Below are positions 20,691-32,156 of a DNA stretch of 64,000 bases, one piece after another. The stretch is from Micrasema longulum. Its lineage: Eukaryota > Arthropoda > Insecta > Trichoptera > Brachycentridae. The stretch covers positions 58,359 through 122,358 of the forward strand of contig JAGVSM010003725.1 of assembly GCA_022494885.1 (NCBI GenBank), given 5' to 3'. Position 1 is the first letter of the stretch. Each line of letters opens with the position of its first letter. The translations under genes were made by a program, and so were the position numbers. The notes beneath the pieces are model-generated. The model was not told the DNA's origin and did no database searches. It saw nothing but the letters and a program-made list of their open reading frames with translations.

Positions 20691-22139
20691 GTTTAACAAA
20701 CGAAACATGATTTTTAATATCTTTTTTACATACACAGTAAAAAGCCACATGTCCTTGGTTAGTAAAAATGTAGGTCTTTGAATAAGTATGTATTAGGCAC
20801 GAGTGCCTACAACTGATGGATTTTTATAAGCTGGCGCGTGCGCTATACTTACACATACGCATTGTGTAGAATCAGTGAATAAGCCCATGGTATGACATCG
20901 CACGGCATACGCATTATGAAAATGATATCTGTCTCTCTCGCGCTCAGACGCGCTTATGAGCGTGGCATAGACAACTATTGCTTTATTAGTTTCTAATAAT
21001 ATGGTAATACAATATACACAGGATGCTTCTGCGTTCGCCTGAATTTCGCTGCGATTCTTAGTCGTAAAAATATAATAATATGTACGAGTATTAAGTTATG
21101 GATTAAAAACACTGGTTTATAAATATGTAGGGATTTTTATTTGATCAAATCATGAATAGGTCGATTATCTAGTGCTGGCGCTTTTGCAAAACGTACACAA
21201 ATACATTTTCAATGTTTAAAATACTGATTTAAAAATCTTGATAGTATATATGTAGTTATACTAAATGTTTTTAAAAACTCTTTAGGATTGGAGCTAAAAA
21301 AATAATTATTTAAGAAAATGTCATATATTGACGAGTATTTATTTTCAAACAAGCCTGTTTTTTTATGAAATATTTTGAGCTCATCATAATAATAATAAAT
21401 AGAGTGTAATTAAAATGCACAGCACTAACTATATCGGAGAAAATTATTTATAAACAATAAATCTTGTTATTAATATACTTAAAACAATCCACACAATTTC
21501 GCATTCTAGTTTTAGAGTAATTGACTATAAATAATTTAAAAAATCAAATTTAAATTGCCTCTTGTTCTTGGAAGGACTATAATTAGTTAAATGCAACATT
21601 TTAAAAAATGACTAGAAAAATATAAAATAATGAAACAAAATATTTGAGTACATTAATATAACATTTTCTTAACCCATTTTTTTTTTTTCATAAACACAAA
21701 TTTTTTTTTAAATTTTAAAAAAAGACAGCACATTTGGTTAAAATTTAATACAACATTTTTTTAATCAACATCCTGTAGATTTTAAATGCGTTAGTGTGAG
21801 TTTTCTGAACGCGCCAGCTTAAATTAAACCACCAGTACCTACACCGAGATTCCAATTTAATGAACGCATGGGAGGTATTAAAGTTAATTACGATATAAAA
21901 TTCAGCGACTTTCAGTGCAAACATGAACATTGCAACGATTTGTAATTATTATTGTTTCTAAGAAAAACATTATGCGTGAAAATATCGCACTATTGTGCTG
22001 GATTTCAAGAGATTCTGCGAATAAAAACTGCGTGTTTTCAATAATCGAGTATAACATATTATTCAATTTAACGCTTGAATAATTCCTTGAAACCGTATTT
22101 GCAAAATAAATGCAATATTAATAATAATGAATACTGGAT
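20691..22139. other. AT-rich intergenic sequence
   Basis: No gene or repeat family recognised. Bases 20830-20970 are GC-richer with CTCTCTCGCGCTC. Long poly(A/T) runs lie near 21660-21730. Confidence 0.4.
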
Positions 22140-22440
22140 GTGACAACTACAAAACATATCCAGATAAGATTTCTTTTCTGTGGAGCGTGTGAACATAACC
22201 AGACGCCTCCAGGAGACTCCCGCGTCCCTCAGTTCCGCCGAATATCATCCATCATCCAGGTCGCGGGAGCTCGCAGGTGTGAAGAAGAAGCAACTTGGGT
22301 TAAGGCTCCTGAGGCGTCCGCAGTACATGTCCAATCCAGGTCCACAGCTGCATCCTCAAGACGCTCGTTATGGGAGGCTACTGCGTCCGTTCTCGGATTT
22401 TAATGTTGTTTATGAAATCAAACCACCTTATACATAATAT
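22140..22440. other. GC-richer stretch with two overlapping open frames, unassigned
   Basis: Two plus-strand frames (22140-22403, 87 codons; 22180-22437, 85 codons) overlap in different phases, so at most one can be coding. Neither has a recognisable domain, a signal peptide or convincing splice context. The higher GC content against AT-rich flanks makes it a candidate exon or regulatory block. Not called as a gene. Confidence 0.3.
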
Positions 22441-22669
22441 TTCCCTAACCACCGACTCTCAAAACTAAGAAATTAGGTGTTTTGAGTTTCGGTGAGGTGC
22501 CGGGGTTCGCACCAATATAGGGGTAGGAACTTGCATTATACAAGAGTCGAATAGTCGGAATTTCGTTTTGACCGAATATAGACGAGAATTCCACACAGCA
22601 GGCATCGTGTCGAAAGTTGCTCCAGCAAATACCAGATCCGGTAATCATAAAATACACTTATGACAAATC

Positions 22670-22880
22670 ATCATAATCATTCCCTTTCTGCATCCAATGG
22701 TACACAGAGCACTGCATTGGTACACCAATCGCAGCAAATTTTCATCATTTTTGTTACATGCAGGAAATATGATCAGACTTACGCTCTAGGTGCCAGTCCA
22801 GGGACTATTCTTATGTAAAAACACCCTTTTAAATAAATATTTTATGTCTACCATATCGGGAAGCGAAACCGAGTTACGAT
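22670..22880 (-). mobile_element. SINE-B copy
   Basis: TCATTCCCTTTCTGCATCC, GCACTGCATTGGTACACC, GGTGCCAGTCCAGGGACTAT, AAAAACACCCTTTTAAATAA and ACCATATCGGGAAGCGAAAC with CCGAG. The very start of the head is missing. Confidence 0.8.
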
Positions 22881-22919
22881 ATTTTAAAAAACGAAATAAA
22901 AAACAAATTTAAAAAAATA

Positions 22920-23290
22920 GGTGTTAGATTACAAGTCTTGCAGCTACTGAGCGCATGGACGGTTCTAATTCTAGACCTTGACTAAATTTAGATATAAGAT
23001 TATGCACTTGCACATTGCACATATATATATATATATACGAGTGAAGGCCCTTTAGGCAATAGGGAAATTCACATACAACGAATACTGATGTGAAATGGTT
23101 TTTTTTTTTTAAATGAATTTTTAAAATCAATATGGATATTGTGGAAAAATGTTTTCATTCATAATTTTGAAAACAAAATTGCTCAAAAATGCGTTTTTAT
23201 AAAAACGCGACATATTTTGCCTTTACAATTTTGACGTCGAGATTTGTGATGACGTTCTATCTAAATTTAAATTGTCACAAAGGTCAAGAT
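22920..23290. repeat. Single X motif (minus), (AT)n tract and repeat F copy 2
   Basis: Bases 22926-22976 carry one inverted copy of the X motif (GTCTTGCAGCTACTGAGCGC). An (AT)n tract sits at about 23021-23036. Bases 23055-23290 match repeat F (AAAATCAATATGGATATTGT, AAATGTTTTCATTCATAA, GACGTCGAGATTTGTGATG). Confidence 0.55.
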
Positions 23291-23840
23291 TTAACCGAAT
23301 CATGACGTATTAATTGAACTGTTGTTGCAAGAATTTTAAACTATAAATTGAAAAATATTTTTTATGCTACTAATAAGTACAAAAAAATGTTTTTATTCGA
23401 CAGTATTACACCGTTATTAATTTTTAAATGGTTAGAAAAAAAAGCCCAATATTTCCCTTTCGTTTTAATAAATAGTTTTTATTCCGTGACATTATTTGTT
23501 GTTTTATTCATAATTGCTGGGGTTTTCTAAGCAAGCGTCTAATTGAAGTAATTATTTGTGGGGCGTTCCATGAATTTTACATAGAAATACTGAATAGGAT
23601 AATCTAAAGGATACAAATACGCTCGTTAATTGGTCATTTAAAACCTCCAGTCATTTATTTATTTATGGTCTGTTAATTTTCTACAAACTAGAGGATTAAA
23701 GCGATACCCCACCATTTAATTAATTGAAATTATTACTTTAATCAACTCACACAATACTGGTTGGGAAAAAAATATTAAAATTTAAGTTCTATACACGCGC
23801 TCCTAGAGAGACAAGTACCTACATAATAATTATAAAACCT
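23291..23840. other. AT-rich intergenic sequence
   Basis: A 60-codon frame at 23348-23530 is hydrophobic and AT-driven, with no recognisable identity. Nothing else seen. Confidence 0.4.
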
Positions 23841-24130
23841 GAGCCCCGATTACAATGAGAATTAACAGTTATCTTCAACAAAATGGATTGGGTTGTGGTC
23901 CCGTGTTAGTGTTGTGGACTTATGGATCAGAGGTCCGAGGTTCGATCCCTAACTTGAAAACCATTTTTCTAATAATGAGAATTCACAACTCGTTGGCAAT
24001 GGCCCCAAAATTGAAATAGTAGACATTTCTTTTTTTTTTTAAATAAATAATTGTATTTTAAAGTAAAATCGAATTTTCTGTACGAAAATGCGTATTTTTA
24101 TATGAAAATGTTAATTATCATTGTCGCAAA
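23841..24130 (+). mobile_element. MITE-H copy interrupted by SINE-C
   Basis: Starts GAGCCCCGATTACAATGAGA (a MITE-H end) and, after the SINE at 23885-24052, continues with AAAGTAAAATCGAATTTTCT and GTACGAAAATGCGTA, which matches the MITE-H interior seen at 42380-42430. The far end is not recognisable. Confidence 0.6.
23885..24052 (+). mobile_element. SINE-C copy with tRNA-like head
   Basis: Head: GGGTTGTGGTCCCGTGTTAG and CAGAGGTCCGAGGTTCGATC, with a good B-box (GGTTCGATCC). Body: CAACTCGTTGGCAATGGCCC, then an A-rich end. SINE-C copies also lie at 33536 and 42163. There is no complete cloverleaf, so it is not a tRNA gene. Confidence 0.8.
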
Positions 24131-24969
24131 CCCGGAAAACAAGAGCAATGCAAAATAATACGTAAAATATTTAAGCATAAAATTAAACCAATAAAGTAAT
24201 CTACAAAACACAACAAAAAAGTTAGAAAAGAAACATAATATTAAAAAATGCTAAAAAAATAAAAATGATGTATGTGTGAAGGTATGTGGGTGCAGAAGTG
24301 GGGTTTGGTTTTGGTATATAGGTGTGTGTGATAAAATTAATATAAACCAAAAAAAAACATTTTACGTATTTAGATACTAATAGGGGTTTTTTATATTAAT
24401 ATATCGTACTACGGATTAAATATACGCATTTTAGCACTACCATGACGGGTGCGGCTTACATTTGCCAAGAACACAAAATAATGAATGCACTTGGCGACGA
24501 AACAAAAAGAATTCGAATAAATAATATTACAATAAATAAACACCTTTTCTTAGAATCGATCATCAAATTGGTAGCCGAATAAAGTCAACCAGGGTCATGA
24601 AAAAAGCCATTCAGGGTCGAGCAAAATGACGGACATGTTTCATTAATAATTACTTTTTTGTATCGGTTTTGGCACTATTTAAAGCGATAAGTAGCTGTCG
24701 GGAGCTTTAGGCGTGTTGGTATTTGGTTTTCATACCATAAAAAGAGTAATCGGTTTTCGAAGATTAAGAGGCCAGTCATTGATAACGGACTTTGCTTTAC
24801 GACATTCATCTTAGAGACTCATAATTTAACAAAAATTATTACTAATAATCATATTCCGGCACCCTACAACATAGAACAGTTATTTCAATGCATGGAGATA
24901 CCGGATGTGAGACAACTCCTTAAAGTACCTTAAATAAGCATTGACACACTTCTGGTCGAACAATAAGGA
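24131..24969. other. AT-rich intergenic sequence
   Basis: No gene or known repeat boundary recognised. GT-rich runs lie at 24270-24330. Confidence 0.4.
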
Positions 24970-25237
24970 GAGATCTCGTCGTCCATCTTTTAAAAGGCGT
25001 ATCTCGAATTTGTTAATTATTTAGACGACTTTTTAAGAATTTGTCTGGAAAATTTTCGCCTTTAAAAAGAATTAAAAAAATAATCTTAGTGTATTTTGCT
25101 GGGTTTTAAAAAAATATTTTAAGACAGTACGATGCCCATTTATTCCATTGATATGGCATAATTTTTATTAAAATATGCATAACTCAATTTCGGCAAAAAA
25201 CGAGATAGGCTTTTTTGAAAGATGGACGACGATCTCA
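24970..25237. mobile_element. Inverted-repeat element, about 268 bases
   Basis: Left arm 24970-25006 (GAGATCTCGTCGTCCATCTT... ATCTCG) is the near-perfect complement of right arm 25201-25237 (CGAGATAGGC... GACGACGATCTC). The interior is AT-rich and non-coding. It is directly followed by a LINE tail. Confidence 0.65.
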
Positions 25238-25340
25238 GCAAAATGTTCGTACGAATGTTGTTTAAGTTAATTATTTTTCCTAACTTAACACAGACAGGAC
25301 TTTGGTGTTATGGAGTTAGGACTTAAGTCTTAAAAAATGT
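25238..25340 (+). mobile_element. LINE 3' end fragment
   Basis: CAGCAAAATGTTCGTACGAA and TTAACACAGACAGGACTTTG with ATGGAGTTAGGACTTA match the 3' part of the LINE at 55805-56215 (CAGCAAAATGCGCG; CAACACAGGGCTCTTGGCC; ATAGAGTTAGGGA). Sequence between the two blocks is deleted here. Confidence 0.55.
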
Positions 25341-25404
25341 AAAATGAAGTAGTTGCATTCTTAAAAGAGGCTGATATTTTTTTAATGTAGGTATTCTAGT
25401 ACAT

Positions 25405-25605
25405 AATCATCATCATCTTCTTTTCCGCGCCCAGTGGCGCATAGGGCAATTGGTAAATTAAATACAGTGTAGTTTAATCATCGGTTAGATGTAGGTTAGG
25501 TGTAAGTATCACCATATCTTCGTGTGTATCAACAGATGATCGCGACACGCTAGATTTTGTTTTACCAACCCAGTGCCCCATGCTCCATTAAGTGCGGATA
25601 AATTA
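25405..25605. mobile_element. Two SINE-B fragments
   Basis: Bases 25405-25450 are a minus-strand 3' end (TCTTCTTTTCCGCGCCCAGT, GGCGCATAGGGCA). Bases about 25505-25605 resemble a degenerate plus-strand body (CAACAGATGATCGCGACACG; CAGTGCCCCATGCTCCATTA). Confidence 0.5.
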
Positions 25606-25611
25606 GCAGCC

Positions 25612-25790
25612 TCCATAGTGTAGTGGTTAGGACGCTTGACTCAAGCACGGAAGGTTTCGGGTTCGACGGAGAAATTCGGGGGCGATGAACCCATTCGAGC
25701 TTCCTCATCCACCGAGCAGATTGGTCGAGTAAAAGAAGAGACTAAAACCAACCTTAGACAAAACATATTCTCTAACCACAAGTGAAATTG
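25612..25790 (+). mobile_element. SINE with SINE-A head and a different body
   Basis: The head is SINE-A: GCCTCCATAGTGTAGTGGTT, GACGCTTGACTCAAGCACGG, AAGGTTTCGGGTTCGACGG. The body is not SINE-A: it reads GGGGGCGATGAACCCATTCG, CATCCACCGAGCAGATTGG and AAAAGAAGAGACTAAAACC. Either a second SINE family shares the tRNA source, or this is a head-swap. Confidence 0.6.
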
Positions 25791-26539
25791 TGCACAAGAT
25801 AAAAAATCAAATAAAAAGATTTTCTCGATTAACTTTCGTTTAACATTAAAGGCATTAATTATATGACATAAAATTTGTTAAAAGATTTGATGATGATGAT
25901 ATTTAAGTGTGTTGGTATTTTGAGTCATTTTATATTAAAATCTATGTCAAAATTTTGTACAACATTAATGAAATTAATTTTGTTAAGTCATTTGTATGTA
26001 TTATTTTGAATCAAAATCGCGAACAAAACTAATGCTATCAATTTTGTTACACCATTTGTGTAAAATTGGCTTCATTTTTTTTTATTTTATAAAAATTATA
26101 TTTAAGGTTTGAAAATTCCAAAGATTGTTTAGTATTCAAGAGTTTATCCAATAACTTGCCAAATGCAAGATCGTAATTTTACTATTGTGAATATTTAAAT
26201 ACTCTTTACAATGTGGATATTCAAAAGTTTGCTCTAAAGGTACTAGCAGAAACTGACACCTTAAGGTTGTAAGATTTTCTATGTAGGTCGAATGCATTCC
26301 TATTGAAATGCCACGGTGTGATCAAAGCTACCGAAGTATACGAGTATGTATGTTAAAATACTAGTTATTTACGGTTTATTACGCGCAATGTTAAATCACA
26401 TTATTTCACGCTTTGAAATTACAATACTCAATTAAAATTATTGAGATTGACAATTAAATCAAACAATAAACATTTTTTTCTTGTACCGATGCGGAAAGAG
26501 AGAACAAATGTTGGTCGTAGGTTTATTTGACAACCTGCA
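25791..26539. other. AT-rich intergenic sequence
   Basis: No gene. Imperfect internal repetition of an AAAATTTTGT(A/T)CAAC-like block occurs between 25870 and 26070. Confidence 0.35.
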
Positions 26540-26735
26540 ATCATCATCATCATCAAACCCATATCCACACCTGATATGCAGCATAACTCAACTTGAACGT
26601 ATGTTGCAGGAAGGTAACGTGATCAGTCTTACGCCTCAGGCCTTAGACCAGGGACAGTGAAATATTGCAGTGTATAACCGCCTTGTTAACAGATATTTCA
26701 TTTCACGCTCAGCCTCCGTACCGGCTGGGCGTGAA
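26540..26735 (-). mobile_element. SINE-B copy ending at a 13-pair hairpin
   Basis: CATCATCATCATCAAACCC, GTGATCAGTCTTACGCCTCA and GACCAGGGACAGTGAAATAT are SINE-B. Where the head should be, TTCACGCTCAGCC (26702-26714) and GGCTGGGCGTGAA (26723-26735) form a hairpin with one G-T pair and an 8-base loop. Confidence 0.6.
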
Positions 26736-26979
26736 TTATAGTTTCTCTCTCCAATCGTAGTTTAAAATTCGAAAATAAATTGTTAACTGTTAAACAAACA
26801 TTGTGTTAGTGTGTATAAGAAGACTATTCATTTTAAAGCATTATTTTGCGCTTTATTCTTACTAAAATATGTGACAAGTAGTGAATAACGGAAACTTTCA
26901 AACAGTGCGCCTACTTTAAAATCATAAAAAAGTATTTGAGCCCATTAAAATCGTTAAAGAATGTATTAATTTGTGATGC

Positions 26980-27990
26980 GAATGTACCAAGATTTAACTC
27001 TGGAATACTACCTCCCACGATAAATTACAACAGTGCTACTAAAAGTGAACTTATTGATAAATACTCAATAGATTTAAAATGATCTTTCCAATATACTCGT
27101 ACATACAAAATGATACGTCAATCCTCAAACCACTTTCATACACACGTTTGTCTAATAATAAAAAAAATTGAGCGGGAATTTCATATTCATTATAAAACGA
27201 AATAATACAGACTAAAATGGATACAAAGTCGTTGGAACAATAGGCTTCTTTCTCCCCTCCGGCAACTACACGTGGACCGGACCATCTTCTAGAAATTTAG
27301 CAAACAACATGTGTTTGCACTTGTGCGACACTGCGACAGTGACTAGTGACTACCCAAAGTCTATGAAAGCTACCCTTTGGATACTTTTATCTGTTGTTAT
27401 TCATAGTGTTAAAATGCTTTATCTGTTTAGTTTTTAATTGTTTACTTTTTAGCACGAACACTTACCAAATTTACTATTATGCTCAATGTTTGTTTTTGTA
27501 AATTTATTGATAATTCTAAGTTGCCAGAATTTCACTCGTCCATGCACTTTGTAGCTGCAAGACGATTAGTAATCTAGCTTCAATAGGTAAATATTATCAA
27601 CTATCAAATATCCAAATTTAGTAAATGAGGTCTAGAATTCCAACCATCCATACGCTCAGTAGCTGCAAGACTTGTTGTAAACTAACTTCTATTTTTATAA
27701 ATTTGTTTTTTATTATTTTTTTTAATATCACTAAATCTCTAAACTTTATTGTCAAATAAAAAAATAAAAAATGTAAATAGGGGCTAGATTTCTTATTGTC
27801 TATGCGCTCTGTAGCTGCAAGACGTGCTGTAATCTAGCTCCTGTATATAATAATTGGAGACGAGGAACAAGAATCCCAACCGTCCATGCGCTCTTTAGCT
27901 GAAAGACGTGGTGGGATATTTATTTATTGTACAGCGCCCTTGAGGTGATTTTCACAAAAACGGCGCTATAGAAATTATCCAAATATACAT
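26980..27990 (+). mobile_element. Unclassified element X, copy 1, with four internal motif copies and L2-like tail
   Basis: About 1 kb, matching 30131-31115 in the same order. Landmarks: ACAACAGTGCTACTAAAAGT, AAGTCGTTGGAACAATAGGC, then four copies of a roughly 50-base motif at 27537, 27640, 27795 and 27878 (core GCGCTCTGTAGCTGCAAGAC). It ends with the tail TGTACAGCGCCCTTGAGGTG and CAAAAACGGCGCTATAGAAA. Copies of that tail elsewhere (36570-36640, 63580-63650) end an L2-like LINE. The element has no long open frame, so a LINE-tail-sharing SINE-like or heavily decayed LINE origin is possible. Confidence 0.6.
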
Positions 27991-28753
27991 ATATACGTCG
28001 ACCCTCCCAGAAATTAAACTCAGGACTTCAAGCATAGCAGATGAACAAAAACTTGAATAATGTGTAACTCCTACATCTGAATACCTTTGAAATTATATTT
28101 TTAAGTTGGTTGGTCTTCTAAGTACTAAATAAGCGCTAAATAATTTAACATCAAAAACAGTCTAGTAATTGGTACAAGACGCTCGGGTGAAATAGATTAT
28201 TACCAACTGGGCCAATATTTTCTTTTGGGTGTAATTCGTATAAAAAACAATACAATCAATTTGTAGTCATATAGTTGTTTGAACGGAAGGACATTCGGGA
28301 GTGATTACATACCCGAATCTTTCATCCGCGATTAGTAAGCTCTATTTGGTACAATATTTTTAATTATTCGCGATTCTTTCAAATAAAGAAAATGAACGTT
28401 AGATAAAAACAATAATTTTCTAAGGTATTTATGATAAAAACGTGCTTAAAAGTCTAAAATAAATGAAATATAATTACTTTTCGACCGGCAGATAAAACAT
28501 AGGTACGCATTGGCGCTTATATAAACACAAAGTATTTAAGTAACCTTTGTTCTAATGATTTTAGGACAACGAATTAAACGGGAAAGTTATTAAAGAAAAA
28601 ACTTGTACTCGTACAAGCATTTTTTTTTGCATATTTTTCTGAAATTCTAGGAAAAATTATGCCACCAATAATTCAAATGGTTAAAATAGTTTATATCAAA
28701 ACTGTTTTATGGAGATATATTTTATGTCTTTAAGGAAGAATAATTTGATTGCA
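27991..28753. other. AT-rich intergenic sequence
   Basis: No gene or known repeat recognised. Confidence 0.4.
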
Positions 28754-29121
28754 TATACAGGGTGTTCTTTAAACCCTGTCACATCCGAAACCACGATGAT
28801 CAGTATAGGCAAGAAGACATATAAGCATGTTAAAAAATATATTTAGAACGAAGATTTTTTTTAAAAATAAAATATTTAAAAAACAAATGGTTGCTTACTT
28901 TTGCAGGGGAGAAGCGAGGGGCGCGCGGCCGTGTGGCTCAGACTCCCCATACCCCCTCCTCGTTTCCTCTGCAGAAGTAAGCAACCATTTGTTTTTTAAT
29001 TTATTTTTTAAAAAGATTTTAGCCGTTATTAAAAATTATTTTAGTGTGCCAATATGTCTTCTTGCTCATACTGATCATCGTGGTTTCGGATGTGACAGGG
29101 TTTAAAAAACACCCTGTATAT
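28754..29121. mobile_element. MITE-I copy 1, near-palindrome of about 368 bases
   Basis: Ends: TATACAGGGTGTTCTTTAAA and AACACCCTGTATA. Inverted homology continues inward through CCCTGTCACATCCGAAACCA, GATCAGTAT, GCAAGAAGACATAT and AAATGGTTGCTTACTT to a GC-rich centre (28905-28975). So the whole element is two arms of about 150 bases around a short spacer. The open frame 28827-29105 is a by-product. Confidence 0.85.
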
Positions 29122-29307
29122 GTAACTTCTACAGTACGTTTTAAGTCAAATTTTAAAATTCGTATCGACCATTCGGTGCCATAATTTTTTTTTCGAAAAT
29201 ATCTTGTCTTTAAAAAATTTAGTCTTTATTTCAACAGCATTTTTTTTCCGGTCGAAAGGTAATTATATTTAAGTTATATAATTTTTATATAAAAGTCCTA
29301 TGAAAAA

Positions 29308-29580
29308 CGTCCGCCTGGAAGTGTAATGGTCAGCACGTTCGCCCACTATGCAGGAGATCGCAGGTCCGAATCCCGTCATGGTTGACGTAAAATATTTATT
29401 TATTTAAAAAGGTGTTTTTACTTTAAAATATTTCATAGTCCCTGGACTGGCACCTAAAGCATAAGACTGATCATCTTCCCTTCATGTAGCGAAAATGATC
29501 AAAGTACGCTGTAATCGGTGTACCAATGCAGTGCCCTATGTACCATTACGCGAGGAAAGGGAATGACGATAACAATGACG
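29308..29580 (+). mobile_element. SINE-B, best full-length copy
   Basis: Head: GTCCGCCTGGAAGTGTAATG, GTCAGCACGTTCGCCC and GGTCCGAATCCCGTCATGGT (B-box-like GGTCCGAATCC). Body: ATAGTCCCTGGACTGGCACC, AAGACTGATCATCTTCCCTT, ACGCTGTAATCGGTGTACCA and ATGCAGTGCCCTATGTACC. Tail: GAAAGGGAATGACGATAACA. Used here as the family reference. Confidence 0.85.
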
Positions 29581-30130
29581 GGTTATACGAGTATAAATAT
29601 TTCAAACTTTTAAGCACATTTTTATAAGAAATACTTTAGAAAGTAACTGTTTTTATCAATCTAATGTTAATGGTATCTTTTCTTTTAATGGCGGGATTTT
29701 AAAAGAACGGCGTTTTAAAATGGCAAAATCGTATGATTTCCTTACTTTTTATCAAAGCAGCCTTTTTTAACGCGTTGTCAGTTTAAACTTGTTTAAAATT
29801 ATTTATAAATTAAAATAAAAAAAGTATGAAGCACGGTTATTCTCTCACTTAATGCATAATAACTGTTTACGTATTTATGCTATAATAAAATACAAGCTTG
29901 AATGAGTACCGAGTAGTGCAAATTAATGCTAGGCTATAAAAGTAATTGGTAAAATATGTCTTACGAATTGGCCAAGATAAAAGCTATCCGTTTTTGTTTA
30001 ATTTATATTTATGCACTATTAGGCATTCTGAGAAACTCCGAAATAGAAAAAGCCGAGGCCGTTTCAAACGGCACAATTCTAGATAAATTGAACAAATTAT
30101 TGTTTCGCGAATTGTAGGAATATTATTTTG
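29581..30130. other. AT-rich intergenic sequence
   Basis: Nothing recognised. Confidence 0.4.
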
Positions 30131-31115
30131 ACGCGAAAGTACCTAAATTTTGCTATTTGGAACACTACACCCATAATTAATCAATTACAACAGTGCTATT
30201 AAAAGTGAACTGACATTTATTGATAAATACATAAAATTTCAAATATCTGCCTTCTAATAACATACAAAATGATAAATCAAACTTCTTTAACTAACTTATA
30301 CAAAAAAATATTCATTTAAAATGTGAATTGAACAGGAATGTTGCGTCTCATAAAATGAAATAATACGGACCAAAATGGACACCAAGTCGTTGGAACAATA
30401 GGCATAATCCCCCAGTCTACACACGTGCGTTTCCAGAAATTCTCCAGCAGCCTAGTGGACCACATGGTGACGATATCCACCTACTGTCTACAAAAGATTC
30501 TCTTCGGACATCTATCTCCCTTTGTTAACCATGGAGTTGATACAGTGCTTTATTTATTTAGTTTTTTATTGCTTACTTCTTGGCATGAACACTTGACAAA
30601 CTTACTACTATGCTCTATTTTTTGTAAATTTATTGATATCATTCTAACTTTGCTAGAATTCCACTCGTCCATGCGCTTTGTAGCTGCACGATGATTGGTT
30701 ATCTAGCTTTCATATACCAACTTTAAAATACCTAAATTTTTAAATGGGGTCTAGAATTCCAATCGTCTATGCGCTTAGTAGCTGCAAGACGTGTTGTAAT
30801 CTTACTCCTTTTTATTATTCATATTTTTTTATTTTTTTAAATATCATTAATACACTAAATTTATTTGTCAATTTTTAAAATGTGTAAATGGGGGCTAAAT
30901 TTCTAACTGTCTATGCGCTCTGTAGCTGCAAGACGTCCTGTAATCTAGCTCCTATCTGTTATAATTTTTATTGATCTTAATTGAAAACGAGGAACTAGAA
31001 TCCCAACCGTCCATGCGCTCTGTAGCTGCAAGACGTACTGGGATATTTATTAATTGTACAGCGACCTTGAGATGATTTTCACAAAAATGGCGCTATATAA
31101 ATTATCCAACTATTT
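30131..31115 (+). mobile_element. Unclassified element X, copy 2
   Basis: Direct-repeat partner of 26980-27990, about 3.1 kb downstream. It has the same order of blocks: ACAACAGTGCTATTAAAAGT, AAGTCGTTGGAACAATAGGC, four motif copies at about 30665, 30760, 30905 and 31008 (GCGCTCTGTAGCTGCAAGAC), then TGTACAGCGACCTTGAGATG and the tail. Differences are spread throughout, so the copies are not a recent duplication. Confidence 0.6.
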
Positions 31116-31589
31116 ATATATATTAGCCAAAAAATAGCCATAAACACAAAATGTTTCATAACCAGCTGATTTATTGTTCATGCGTTCTAGATGTGCGCAA
31201 TCATTATTTAAAACTCCCCACCCCTCCCGCGCTTGCGTCGTGACATATTTCATTAAGCAGTGTCCGGTGGAATATCACACACTTAAAACCGTTATAACTT
31301 TTGTACGAAAGCAGCTAGAGGAATTTGGAGTATGGCGTTTTAAGCACAAAAACGGTTTTATTTGTTACAAAAAATACTGGTTGAAAGATCGGCATTGTTT
31401 CGCTATCGAGGCATAATTAAAAGACGATGTTTGCCGAGAACTCAGCCATTGTAGAGAGTATCAATTTTTACGTTCCTGACAGTTATCTTCGACAGCGTCA
31501 GCACATACTATTTTACCTCCCGGCTTCCTAAACCAGCCTGCCTCTGGTTCTGCCGATTGGAAGAGCCATTGCTCAATGGTTCCTGGTTT
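31116..31589. other. Unassigned; open frame 31174-31416
   Basis: An 80-codon plus-strand frame has Lys/Arg- and aromatic-rich composition (CYKKYWLKDRHCF) but no recognisable domain. Nothing else is identifiable. Confidence 0.3.
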
Positions 31590-31820
31590 TTAGATATATT
31601 GTCCCAGTATAACGCCTTAAATGTCATATTTTGCTATTTGTAATGTTGGTGAAATAAATCAATTTGAAATACGATACTCTTGTGACATTATTGTTTTGCC
31701 CTTGTTTGTCTTTGCTAAATAGTTTTATGTTCTTTTTGTTCAGTTTCTTGCATTTATGTTTCTTCATGTAACTGTTGTAATTGGCTTAGGCCGTATATAT
31801 AATAAATAAATAAATAAGAC
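31590..31820 (+). mobile_element. LINE 3' end
   Basis: Non-coding, ending GGCTTAGGCCGTATATATAA followed by (TAAA)n at 31801-31815, as in LINE tails. A related tail with CTTAGACCGTAAATTTATT is at 38045-38165. Confidence 0.5.
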
Positions 31821-32156
31821 TTATTAAACGCACAGTATAAATGGTCTATGCTTATTAAAACGAAATATTATAAAATAAATCCCGCAATCCAATATTTATG
31901 TACAATTTTGTTTTAGGTTCCTATAAAGGGTTAATAAACTATTTTCCATTATTTGTAAGAATAATCGTTAAAATAATTTAGGCCAGTTATAGCAAAATAC
32001 GACTACATTATTTAAAAAAAGAACAACACTTGGTTACATTATCATAAAAATTGACAAATTACGTTTCATTAAAAAAAATAAAGTAAGCGATTTTGTCATA
32101 TATATTGTCCATTTGGTCGAAAACGTGACGATTTTTGTTAAACTATTTTTTTAAAA
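31821..32156. other. AT-rich intergenic sequence
   Basis: Nothing recognised. Confidence 0.4.

Noticed and set aside
22140..22437. Host exon with two overlapping frames
   Set aside because: Kept only as an unassigned block, because neither frame shows a domain or clear splice sites.
27537..27915. CRISPR-like regularly spaced repeat
   Set aside because: Spacing is irregular, units are diverged, there are no cas genes, and the context is an animal transposable element.
28827..29105. Open frame in MITE-I (and its partner at 51801-52049)
   Set aside because: Both lie in near-palindromic non-coding sequence; the shared peptide end comes from the terminal repeat.
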